Shown here piece by piece: positions 55,112-62,763 of a stretch of 64,000 nt of DNA. The position numbers and the translations under genes are program-made. Within the stretch, counting starts at the first letter, position 1. Every line of letters starts with the position of its first letter. Under the pieces are notes generated by a model. The model saw only the letters and a program-made list of their open reading frames with translations. It was not told the origin of the DNA and did no database searches. Origin of the DNA: Burkholderiales bacterium (GTDB lineage Bacteria; Pseudomonadota; Gammaproteobacteria; Burkholderiales; Burkholderiaceae_B); NCBI GenBank assembly GCA_021299735.1, contig JAJTEM010000007.1, forward strand, positions 1 to 64,000. The letters run 5' to 3'.

Positions 55112-55753
55112 TTATTTGTTGACCGGAGAATCGGCTGCCATTAGCAAGGCCATCACATCTTTCAACTGTTTTTCAGTCAGAATGCCCTCGGCACCAAAAC
55201 GCGGCATGTTCGAGCATGCATTGTAAGCATGCGAATTCCAGATTTTCGCCCAAGTGTATTTCATGATTTCTTCAGAATTTCCGCGCAGTTTGCTGTACTG
55301 ATAAAGCGACGGGCCGATGTTGCCATAGGACAATTCCTGCGGTGCCAACTGGTGGCAAGCGTAACAGTTGCCCCCCGCTTCAGTGCCCTCTTTGTCTGAA
55401 AACTGAAAACCCACACCGGTTTGTGCTATTTTTTCACCCGCTTTCCAATCGCCCAAATATTGGCCATCGGCGGGGTACTTCACAGCAGCCAAAGCGGCCT
55501 TTTCCAGCTCGGCACGTTTGCCTTGCGGCAAACCACCTGGCGCAGTTTCAGCCACTGAACAGGCTTTTTGTAGTTCGGTTTGGTTGACGCGTTCCAGTTT
55601 CGCAATGCCTTTCTCTTTGAAAGAAGACAACATCAACTGGTGAATTTCCTCGTTGCTCGGCTCGGCAACCATGGGTTTGCTGTCCGTGTTTGCACAGGCT
55701 GACAACAAGGCCACCAAGAAAAGGCCGAATGAGTATTTGATTGTACGAAGCAT
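55112..55753 (-). CDS. soxX: Cytochrome c SoxX, lipoprotein form
   Basis: Small heme subunit of the SoxAX enzyme that joins thiosulfate to SoxY. One heme site CYACH and the axial Met in SNMPRFG are visible in the C-terminal half. The signal has a lipobox (LLSAC), so the protein is probably membrane-anchored, and residues about 25-120 form an extension before the heme domain. At 213 residues it is longer than the Paracoccus type. AAGGAG precedes the start. Confidence 0.94.
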   Translation of the reverse strand: MLRTIKYSFGLFLVALLSACANTDSKPMVAEPSNEEIHQLMLSSFKEKGIAKLERVNQTELQKACSVAETAPGGLPQGKRAELEKAALAAVKYPADGQYLGDWKAGEKIAQTGVGFQFSDKEGTEAGGNCYACHQLAPQELSYGNIGPSLYQYSKLRGNSEEIMKYTWAKIWNSHAYNACSNMPRFGAEGILTEKQLKDVMALLMAADSPVNK

Positions 55754-55770
55754 GTTTGTTCTCCTTGTTG

Positions 55771-56607
55771 TTAGCGCTTAAGCGATGTGGCCTGCATGGT
55801 ACCGCCCTCGGCTTTAACACCCAGGTAAGTAATCAGGTCGATCGACGCTTGTGAGCCATACTTCAACTCGGGAAAACGTTGCTGGCGGAAACAATCGTAC
55901 ATGCGCCATTGCATGGAACGAACTGCACCCTGAGAAACACGGTACGCAGGCCAAGCTGCAAATGCGGCTTGTGCAGGTTCGGGCTTGGTCAGGTTGGGTA
56001 AACCTTGCAGGCGAATTCGTTGATCGTCGGTTGCGTGGCAGCTTGCACATGAAAAATCGTATGGGCCTGCACGGTAGAAGAAAATTTTCTCACCGCGTGC
56101 GCGGGATGCTTTTTCCTCTGGATGGGCCTGTGGCACTTTGATAATGGCACCACGCGACTGGGCATAAATATAAGCCACCAGCGATTCGAGCTCAGTGGGT
56201 TTTTCGCCTGCGCCTGAATACGGCTTCTTGGTAATTTCAGCAATGTCGCGGCCCTGCAAGGTGACCATGCAGTGAACCAAACGTGTTTCTACATCCATTA
56301 CCTTGCCTGCATCGCTAAAAAAGCGAGGCAAAGTGGCCACCGCACCTTCCAGTTTTCCAGGGCCGATACCAAGATCGCATTGCTCGAGTGATGCTTTTTT
56401 GGGACCTTGTGGTTTTGTCCAAAGGTCTTCGCCACGCAGCTCGACCAGTTCTGCCGGGTTACCATCGGCCAACATGTCGCGATATTCCTGAATGCCCTGC
56501 TCGGTACTTTTTTGTGCATGCGCACTCATTGTGAATGGCGCCAGTACACCTGCACCCACAAAGGCTACAGCGGCCAGCTTGGCCGCTTTTTTTACTGTTT
56601 GCCTCAT
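55771..56607 (-). CDS. soxA: L-cysteine S-thiosulfotransferase subunit SoxA, mono-heme type
   Basis: Catalytic cytochrome of SoxAX. The 278 residues carry a signal peptide (cleavage near SAHAQ), one heme motif CASCH at 187-191, and Cys239 in YDCFRQQR as the likely persulfide ligand/active-site residue. Cys77 and Cys113 remain where the second heme site of di-heme SoxA would be, but there is no CxxCH there, so this is the mono-heme class. Confidence 0.95.
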   Translation of the reverse strand: MRQTVKKAAKLAAVAFVGAGVLAPFTMSAHAQKSTEQGIQEYRDMLADGNPAELVELRGEDLWTKPQGPKKASLEQCDLGIGPGKLEGAVATLPRFFSDAGKVMDVETRLVHCMVTLQGRDIAEITKKPYSGAGEKPTELESLVAYIYAQSRGAIIKVPQAHPEEKASRARGEKIFFYRAGPYDFSCASCHATDDQRIRLQGLPNLTKPEPAQAAFAAWPAYRVSQGAVRSMQWRMYDCFRQQRFPELKYGSQASIDLITYLGVKAEGGTMQATSLKR

Positions 56608-56645
56608 CTCACACCCCTTGTTATGGTTTACGTATTAACTGGAGA

Positions 56646-56957
56646 TTACGCTACTTTGGTTTTGTCGGTGCGGGAGTCACCTTTGTTGTCAGTCCATGTC
56701 ACTTCCACTGTGTCACCAGCCTTGCCACCCTTGAAAGAGAAAGAAAGGAAAGGATTTTTGGACACTGCTGGCCCCCAGTTGGCCATCAATACTGTTTTGT
56801 CATTGCACTTGGCTGTCACGTTTTGAATGTACCAGGCTGGTACTGTGCTGCCATCGGCAGCTTTGCGCTGGCCAGTTTCCATTTCATGCGCCATCAACAC
56901 TTTCACTTCGACTTCGTCGCCATTGGCTTTGGCGCGAATTTTCATTGGATCACCCAT
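56646..56957 (-). CDS. soxZ: Sulfur carrier complex subunit SoxZ
   Basis: A 103-residue immunoglobulin-like partner of SoxY. It lacks a signal peptide and is presumably exported with SoxY through the Tat system. VKVLMAHEMETGQRK and the C-terminal VEVTWTDNKGD are typical. AGGAG precedes the ATG, 22 bp after soxY. Confidence 0.96.
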   Translation of the reverse strand: MGDPMKIRAKANGDEVEVKVLMAHEMETGQRKAADGSTVPAWYIQNVTAKCNDKTVLMANWGPAVSKNPFLSFSFKGGKAGDTVEVTWTDNKGDSRTDKTKVA

Positions 56958-56979
56958 TTTTATCTCCTGAATTTTTTAA

Positions 56980-57453
56980 TCAACCGCCACAACCACCAAG
57001 GGTCACTTTGACCTCTTTCTTGGCAAAGTAGTATTTGCCATCGGCTTTCACGAGCGCATACACATCGCTTGATTTCCCCATTTTCACGCGGGTATTTACC
57101 TTGGCATCTGTACCGGCAGGAATCATGAATTGAGCCGACATCATGGATGGGTTATTGGCCACCAACAAAGAAACTTCAGTGGTATTTTTCAACTTGCTGT
57201 CAGCACCCACAGGCACCACAGCACCGTTTTCCGCAATATCAGGAGCGATCACGGTAATGTCTTTGCTCTCGGTGGGCATGTTGCCACCCAAGGCTTTCAT
57301 CAGTTCATCCATCGACTTCGCGCTGAAAGCTTTCTCTGGATAACCTGCAGCAGCAAACACTTCGCTGGGTTTGATCAAACCGGCAGCAACTGCCAAGCCC
57401 AACACTGTCAGGCCAGAAGAGGCCTTCAGGATGGTGCGTCTGTTTTGATTCAT
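56980..57453 (-). CDS. soxY: Sulfur carrier protein SoxY
   Basis: Carries the sulfur intermediates covalently on the Cys of its C-terminal GGCGG arm, which is seen intact. A twin-arginine signal (NRRTILKASSG) precedes the Ig-like domain. Length 157 is normal. The ribosome site is a strong AGGAGGAG. Functions as SoxYZ with SoxZ. Confidence 0.97.
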   Translation of the reverse strand: MNQNRRTILKASSGLTVLGLAVAAGLIKPSEVFAAAGYPEKAFSAKSMDELMKALGGNMPTESKDITVIAPDIAENGAVVPVGADSKLKNTTEVSLLVANNPSMMSAQFMIPAGTDAKVNTRVKMGKSSDVYALVKADGKYYFAKKEVKVTLGGCGG

Positions 57454-57482
57454 TGACTAACTCCTCCTAAAAATTTCATCAA

Positions 57483-58505
57483 TCACTTTTTGCCGGACAA
57501 AAACCAGTCAGAAAGTGCGTTCAAATCTTCTTGCGACAAATGCGACTGCGCTGGCATGGGCATGTCACCCCAAACACCAGCTCCACCTGCTTTTATTTTA
57601 CCTGCAAGGTAGGCCTTGGCATCGGGCTTGCCAGCGTACTTGTTGGCCACCGCAACTACTGATGGACCCAACTTTTTGTTGTCAATTCCATGGCAAGCCA
57701 CACAACCATTGGCATTGAACAAAGACTCGCCAGAATGCATGCTGACCTTCGACGCAGCTTGAGCACTGTTGGCTTGCGCTACTGTAACTACGCCACGCAC
57801 TGGGCCAACCAAACGATTTTGATCTTTCAAGTTGCCATGCGCATCGCGGGCGTACTCGGGCAAATAAGAAATGATCTTCGCTTCCGGTTTGCAGTTTGAC
57901 ATGCAACGGGCTTCTTTCACATCGGGTTTACCCGATGGAAGCCACATGCCGTGATTGGTTTGCATGCCGTTTCGGTTGGGTAATTTGGCCTGGGTTTGCG
58001 CCATGTTCTGGTCGCTTAAAACGAAGTCATCGCCCACTATTCCACCCATGTTCAGAATGTAGGCTGTTACTGCATACACTTCTTCGGTACTCAGGCTTTT
58101 CGGTGCTGTCCATGGCATGGCGCGGTTAATGTAATCCCACAAAGTGGACAAAGTGGGTACTTTCATCAGGGTGGTGCGCTGCGGTGCTGATCCATCCTTC
58201 AGTGATTGCACACGGCCGTTTTTAATATCGGCTGCTGTGGTACCGCCAACAATTGGTGTGAATACTTCATTGCTTTCACCAAATACACCGTGGCAAGAAG
58301 CACACTGGGCTTCCCACACTTCCATGCCCTTGGCCACGCTGCCGCTGCCTTTGGGTAAGCCAACAAAATCGGGGCGTACATCAATGTCCCATGCCTTGAC
58401 TTCTTCAGGTGTGGCAATTCGGCCCAAGCCTTCAAAAGCCAAAGCATTGGTGCTGAACAATACGCCCGTGAAAATAGCAACCAGTAAATTAATCTTGAAC
58501 TTCAT
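57483..58505 (-). CDS. soxD: Di-heme cytochrome c subunit SoxD of sulfane dehydrogenase
   Basis: Accepts electrons from SoxC. The 340-residue protein has a signal peptide (cleavage after NALA) and two heme motifs, CASCH near residue 70 and CVACH near 268, with a likely Met ligand in DMPMPAQ. Two extra Cys lie between (CMSNC). It starts 3 bp after soxC. Presence of SoxCD implies full eight-electron oxidation of thiosulfate without sulfur globules. Confidence 0.94.
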   Translation of the reverse strand: MKFKINLLVAIFTGVLFSTNALAFEGLGRIATPEEVKAWDIDVRPDFVGLPKGSGSVAKGMEVWEAQCASCHGVFGESNEVFTPIVGGTTAADIKNGRVQSLKDGSAPQRTTLMKVPTLSTLWDYINRAMPWTAPKSLSTEEVYAVTAYILNMGGIVGDDFVLSDQNMAQTQAKLPNRNGMQTNHGMWLPSGKPDVKEARCMSNCKPEAKIISYLPEYARDAHGNLKDQNRLVGPVRGVVTVAQANSAQAASKVSMHSGESLFNANGCVACHGIDNKKLGPSVVAVANKYAGKPDAKAYLAGKIKAGGAGVWGDMPMPAQSHLSQEDLNALSDWFLSGKK

Positions 58506-58508
58506 GCC

Positions 58509-59885
58509 TTACCCCACATGCACATTGTGCACTTCACCAGCGGCATCTACGCGCCAGCTTTGAATTGCGTTGTTGTGGTAAATGCTTTTGTCATCGCGTT
58601 TTTCGCGCAATGTTCTGTAGCTGGGCTGCACGTAACCTGTGCTGTCCACTGCCCTGCTTTGCAGCAGCACTTCGCTTTTGCCATCCCACACCCAAGGCAA
58701 GTTGAAACGGGTTAGCGATTTATCATGAACGGGGCCTTGCAATTTGGCTGTTTTCCAGCTTTTTCCGCCGTCGGTTGAAATATCGACCGCTGTAATTTTC
58801 CCTCTGCCACTCCAGGCCAGCCCCGTGATGTTGTAAAAACCGGGGCTGAGTAACTGTTGACCACCCGATGGCGTGGTGATCACAGATTTGCATTCTTGTA
58901 TGGAGGTGTACTGGCGGTGCGTGCCATCGGGCATTAAATCCACGTAATGAATGGCTTCGTCCTTGGTACCGTAAGGCTTGTCACCCACCTCAATGCGGCG
59001 CAGGTACTTCACCCAACTTACACCTTGTACGCCGGGTACCACAAGGCGTAGCGGGTAGCCGTTTTCTGGGCGCAGCATTTCACCATTTTGGCCATATGCC
59101 AGCAACACCTCACCGCTTTCAACCAATTCCATGGGAATGGTGCGGGTCATGGATGAACCATCGGCACCTTCAGCCAGAATGAAGCGACCCTTTTTCAAAT
59201 CAACGCCACAGTATTCAAGCACTTTAATCAAAGGCACGCCTGTGAATTCTGAACAACTCAACATGCCATGGGTGTACTGAACAGTGGGCACAGCCACGTT
59301 GGCCCATTCCATGCCTGAATTGGCACCGCATTCAATAAAGTGAACGCGGGAGACCGATTCCATGCGCATGAGTTCATCGACCGTAAACACCATTTCTTTT
59401 TTTACCAAACCGTTGATCATCAAGCGGTGTTGGGTGGGGTCAATGTCCCACCAGCCTTGGTGGTGTCGCTCGAAGTGCAGGCCGGAAGGTGTGATAATTC
59501 CGAACAATCCCTGCAAAGGGCAAAAAGAAACAGAAGCGGCACCCACTCTGGTAAGGCCCGGAGACTCCCGGCGCTGAAGGTTCTTTTCGTACTGCGAAGG
59601 CATGCCATAAGGCATGGTAGCCACTGGCTGGCCAAGGCCTTTGGTGTGTGCGGGTAAATTCAAAATGGCAGGGTCGCCCTGCGCGGCCTGTACCAAACGT
59701 GGTGAAGTCATCAAGGTAGCTGCGGCGCTGCTGGCCACTGCAGCTGCAAATGCCTTTTTGAAAAACCCTCTGCGATCGGTATCGCTGGCGCGGTTCACAA
59801 AAGCAATGTCGCTGCGGCTAACAAAATTTTCCGGAGCGCGTTGAATTTGACCCAAAGGGGTGTCTGAGGAAATGTCGAATGACAC
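58509..59885 (-). CDS. soxC: Molybdopterin subunit SoxC of sulfane dehydrogenase
   Basis: Sulfite-oxidase-family molybdoenzyme oxidising the SoxY-bound sulfane. Twin-arginine signal DRRGFFKKAFAAA near residue 37, molybdopterin-domain region FIECGANSGMEWANVAVPTV and the dimerisation domain GLAWSGRGKITAVDISTDGG. GTG start at 59885 with AGGAG six bases upstream. First gene of the soxCDYZAXB operon. Confidence 0.96.
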   Translation of the reverse strand: MSFDISSDTPLGQIQRAPENFVSRSDIAFVNRASDTDRRGFFKKAFAAAVASSAAATLMTSPRLVQAAQGDPAILNLPAHTKGLGQPVATMPYGMPSQYEKNLQRRESPGLTRVGAASVSFCPLQGLFGIITPSGLHFERHHQGWWDIDPTQHRLMINGLVKKEMVFTVDELMRMESVSRVHFIECGANSGMEWANVAVPTVQYTHGMLSCSEFTGVPLIKVLEYCGVDLKKGRFILAEGADGSSMTRTIPMELVESGEVLLAYGQNGEMLRPENGYPLRLVVPGVQGVSWVKYLRRIEVGDKPYGTKDEAIHYVDLMPDGTHRQYTSIQECKSVITTPSGGQQLLSPGFYNITGLAWSGRGKITAVDISTDGGKSWKTAKLQGPVHDKSLTRFNLPWVWDGKSEVLLQSRAVDSTGYVQPSYRTLREKRDDKSIYHNNAIQSWRVDAAGEVHNVHVG

Positions 59886-59938
59886 AAAAGTCTCCTAGGT
59901 GTAACCATTTGCCGCACATCGCCTAACACTCAGCGTGT

Positions 59939-59950
59939 ATATGCGCATAT
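59939..59950. promoter_or_regulatory. 12-bp palindrome in the sox promoter region
   Basis: ATATGCGCATAT is a perfect palindrome 54 bp upstream of soxC. Close by on the upstream side lies AGAGC-TTAC-GCTCT (59963-59976). A candidate minus-strand promoter TTGCAC-N17-TAAGCT sits just before the palindrome, so a repressor bound there would block transcription. SoxR-type ArsR repressors bind AT-rich palindromes of this kind in other sulfur oxidisers, but no such gene is in the window. Confidence 0.5.
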
Positions 59951-60004
59951 GCTCATAGTTGTAGAGCTTACGCTCTAACTTGAGTGTGTGCAAGCGGTTT
60001 GAAC

Positions 60005-60370
60005 CTAGGGTTTGTTCTGAGTCTTATGCCCGGCTTTTTGCTTCCGAAGGCTGTCGTGATCTATTTTGTAATCAGGTTTGGATATGCCCTGGCTTGTCGG
60101 GTCTGTAGGCAGTACATTGTGCACGGCCTGCGCACCCACCTTGGCCACAAGGCGCACTGTGTCGTAAGCGGAATGGGTTATCTTCTTCTCGACCATGTGC
60201 ACGGCCGATGAAATTGGGGCGATTGGGCGAATTTTCTTCAGCACTGAGAACGGAATGTCTGCAATACGGCGATGCACACCCTCAACCTGGCGTGTGCCCT
60301 GATCGAGCGTGGCGGATACCAAGTCAACGATGCCACGCAAATGCGGTTCAAGTGACTTTTTTCGGGACAT
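60005..60370 (-). CDS. Hypothetical basic protein, 121 residues
   Basis: A basic soluble protein without a signal peptide or catalytic motif. The segment GIVDLVSATLDQGTRQVEGV followed by IADIPFSVLKKIRPI resembles the N-terminal region found before the alpha/beta-hydrolase domain of some betaproteobacterial esterases; here no hydrolase follows. The tail is Lys/Gln-rich. It is upstream of soxC on the same strand and might be its first co-transcribed neighbour, though the sox promoter region lies between. Confidence 0.6.
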   Translation of the reverse strand: MSRKKSLEPHLRGIVDLVSATLDQGTRQVEGVHRRIADIPFSVLKKIRPIAPISSAVHMVEKKITHSAYDTVRLVAKVGAQAVHNVLPTDPTSQGISKPDYKIDHDSLRKQKAGHKTQNKP

Positions 60371-60486
60371 ACAAACCTCTCTGGGCCTTGGTTATTATTG
60401 AACGGATTTTAGAAGAGATTCAATTTCAGCGGTAGACAAACCATTCCACTGTAAAATACCCAAATTCAGAAATAGATTCAAATAAA

Positions 60487-60966
60487 GTGGCAATCATCAT
60501 TTACGACCTGGAGTGTGAATACTCCCATCGCTTCGAAGGCTGGTTTCGTTCAAACGACGATTTCGATGATCAACGCGAACGAAAACTGCTTACTTGCCCT
60601 GAGTGTGGCACATCGGCGATACGCAAGGTACCCTCTCGCATCAATATCGGTAGCAAGGCTACAACTCAGCCTGCACAGGCTGAGCCAAAAGTTGCCGAAC
60701 CCCAGCCTGCAATTGCGAACAGGGCGAATTCTGTGGACGTGGCCACCGCATTTGTCATGGCCAGGCAGGCCATTCAAGCCCTGATCAACCATTCGGAAGA
60801 TGTGGGTGACCGGTTTGCCGAAGAGGCAAGAAAAATTCACTACGAAGAAGCGCCCGTTCGCGCCATTCGGGGCCAAGCCAGCCCGGAAGAATTTGAGGAG
60901 CTGCGCGATGAAGGCATTGAAATTATTGCCTTGCCCATTCTGCCAAGCGAGGAAGAGCTGAACTAA
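60487..60966 (+). CDS. DUF1178 family protein
   Basis: A 159-residue cytoplasmic protein with the family start IIYDLECEYSHRFEGWF and a zinc-ribbon-like CPECG near residue 38. The C-terminal half (AEEARKIHYEEAPVRAIRG) is the conserved DUF1178 block. GTG start. The function is unknown; the family is widespread in Proteobacteria. It converges on the VIT-family gene. Confidence 0.88.
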   Translation: MAIIIYDLECEYSHRFEGWFRSNDDFDDQRERKLLTCPECGTSAIRKVPSRINIGSKATTQPAQAEPKVAEPQPAIANRANSVDVATAFVMARQAIQALINHSEDVGDRFAEEARKIHYEEAPVRAIRGQASPEEFEELRDEGIEIIALPILPSEEELN

Positions 60967-60987
60967 GGCAATTGATCAATGCCGGTC

Positions 60988-61707
60988 TCAGTGAATGTTC
61001 ACCCCCAGCACTGCGCCCACTGCTGCGCTGAGTACCATTGAGACTGACCCCCAAATTGCCACGCGAAAACCCGCACGCATCACCGGTGCATTCGATACCT
61101 TCGCTGCAAGTGCCCCGGTAGAAAACAGCGTAACAACACTGCTAGCTGCAAGCAGCCACACCGTGTTTGCAATCGGAATGCTTTGAAAATTCGCCAGAAT
61201 AAGCACCAACAAGGGCACTACGCCACCGGCTGTAAAAGTAAAAGCCGAAGCCAACGCGGCTTGCATGGGTTTTGCGGTGCTGTGCGGTGTAATTCCCAGT
61301 TCATCGTGCGCATGCGCGGCCAAAGCATCATGCTTGGTTAAGGCCACAGCCACTTCATGGGCCAATTGTTCGGGCAGGCCACGTTTTTCATAGAGGGTTT
61401 GAAGTTCGAGCAATTCCTGCTTCGGGTTGTTCTTGATGTGCCGTTGCTCCAACGCAAGCTCGGCCTCTTCTGCGTCGGCTTGCGATTTCACTGACACCCA
61501 CTCACCAGCTGCCATGGAAGCAGCGCCTGCCACCAAGCCTGCCACACCAGCCGACAAGATAACCGGGTAAGCTGCCCCACTGCTGGCCATGCCCACCAAC
61601 AAGCTAGCAATTGAAATAATGCCGTCGTTCGCACCAAGGGTTGCCGCGCGCAACCAGGCAATTCGATGGGCAATGTGCTCGTGGTTATAAACAGGGGTTG
61701 GGTTCAT
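60988..61707 (-). CDS. VIT1/CCC1-family iron/manganese transporter
   Basis: A 239-residue membrane protein with five hydrophobic segments and the CCC1 signature LRAATLGANDGIISIASLLVG near the start, then MAAGEWVSVKSQADAEEAEL. Plant VIT1 and yeast Ccc1 move Fe(II)/Mn(II) out of the cytosol; bacterial members are believed to export or sequester these metals. Its start overlaps the gloA stop codon (ATGA). Confidence 0.9.
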   Translation of the reverse strand: MNPTPVYNHEHIAHRIAWLRAATLGANDGIISIASLLVGMASSGAAYPVILSAGVAGLVAGAASMAAGEWVSVKSQADAEEAELALEQRHIKNNPKQELLELQTLYEKRGLPEQLAHEVAVALTKHDALAAHAHDELGITPHSTAKPMQAALASAFTFTAGGVVPLLVLILANFQSIPIANTVWLLAASSVVTLFSTGALAAKVSNAPVMRAGFRVAIWGSVSMVLSAAVGAVLGVNIH

Positions 61708-62201
61708 TTGCCAAGCCCTGCCAGCAAGTTGGGTTGAACAATCTCGATCCAGTAGCCGTCGGGATCTTTTACAAAGGCCACGTTTTTCATTTTCCCCTGC
61801 TCCGGCCGCTTCACATAATCCAGTTTGTTTTCATCAAACCAGGCCACTGCCTTGTTCAGATCGGGCACTGCAAAGCAAATGTGACCGAAGCCTTGGGGCT
61901 GGGCATTGCCATCGTGATATTTAAAACCTGCATCGTTCTCAGTTCCCCAGTTGTGGGTCAATTCCAATACACCGCGCTGGGAGAATGTCCACTGGGTGCG
62001 CTCACCTTCGTCTGATGGCGGTGTTTCGCCCTTGCCAAGCTTGGCGAGAAAATACAGTGAGAACGACATTTCCGGGAAATCCAGTTTGCGCAGCAGGGTC
62101 ATTCCAAAAACTTTTTCATAAAAACCCAGAGACACGGCTGGGTCTTTGATTCGTAGCATGGTGTGGTTGAACACAAATCCGTCGTGTGCTTGTTCGCTCA
62201 T
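61704..62201 (-). CDS. gloA: Lactoylglutathione lyase (glyoxalase I)
   Basis: Converts the methylglyoxal-glutathione hemithioacetal to S-lactoylglutathione. The 165-residue product from ATG 62201 (MSEQAHDGF) has metal ligands in FNHTMLRI and LELTHNWG, and a second half GFGHICFAVPDL with WIEIVQPN. A longer frame to 62495 lies inside regA and is not coding. AAGGA precedes the start. Length near 165-185 fits the Ni/Zn enzymes. Confidence 0.95.
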   Translation of the reverse strand: MSEQAHDGFVFNHTMLRIKDPAVSLGFYEKVFGMTLLRKLDFPEMSFSLYFLAKLGKGETPPSDEGERTQWTFSQRGVLELTHNWGTENDAGFKYHDGNAQPQGFGHICFAVPDLNKAVAWFDENKLDYVKRPEQGKMKNVAFVKDPDGYWIEIVQPNLLAGLGK

Positions 62202-62214
62202 GGCTTTTGTCCTT

Positions 62215-62763
62215 TTATTTAACGCGACGCTTTTCAAGCTTGCGGGCCAATGTTCGGCGGTGCATACCCAACCTGCGTGCGGTTTCTGAAATATTGAAAT
62301 CGGTTTCCACCAACACCTCGTGAATACGTTCCCACTCCAGGTTTTTGATGGAGGTGGCTCTGTTGGTGAGCTCCACGGGTTCACTGCCGGCAACATGACC
62401 AAATGCCGCTTCAATGTCGTCAGTATTCGACGGTTTGGCCAAATACTGACAGGCCCCCAGTTTAATTGCCTCAACTGCCGTGTTAATGCTGGCAAAGCCG
62501 GTTAACACCACAATCAGCATGGCTGGATTGTGCGCATGTAAGGCCTGAACACAATTCAGCCCCGATGAATTGCCACTGAGCTTTAAATCGACCACGGCAT
62601 GGGTTGGCATGCGCTTCGAAAGCACAGCCTCCATTTCTTCCTGACTACTGGCGTGAACCACTTTGTAATCGCGCCTCTCAAAAGAACGTTTGAGTACGCG
62701 GGCAAATGCCTCGTCGTCTTCAACCAGCAACAAAAGCCTTTCAGTACTGCTAACTTGGCTCAT
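62215..62763 (-). CDS. regA: Redox response regulator RegA (PrrA/ActR)
   Basis: A 182-residue response regulator. Receiver with acidic pair EDD, phospho-acceptor in AVVDLKLSG (near residue 58), Thr in VLTGFAS and Lys in YLAKPS. The C-terminal Fis-like helix-turn-helix (NISETARRLGMHRRTLARKL) is almost invariant in the RegA group. It controls redox-dependent functions such as respiration and carbon fixation in other Proteobacteria. The start overlaps the regB stop codon. Confidence 0.93.
   Translation of the reverse strand: MSQVSSTERLLLLVEDDEAFARVLKRSFERRDYKVVHASSQEEMEAVLSKRMPTHAVVDLKLSGNSSGLNCVQALHAHNPAMLIVVLTGFASINTAVEAIKLGACQYLAKPSNTDDIEAAFGHVAGSEPVELTNRATSIKNLEWERIHEVLVETDFNISETARRLGMHRRTLARKLEKRRVK

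Noticed and set aside
62202-62495. An upstream extension of gloA by 98 codons
   Set aside because: It lies inside regA in another frame; the glyoxalase similarity begins at ATG 62201, which has its own AAGGA.
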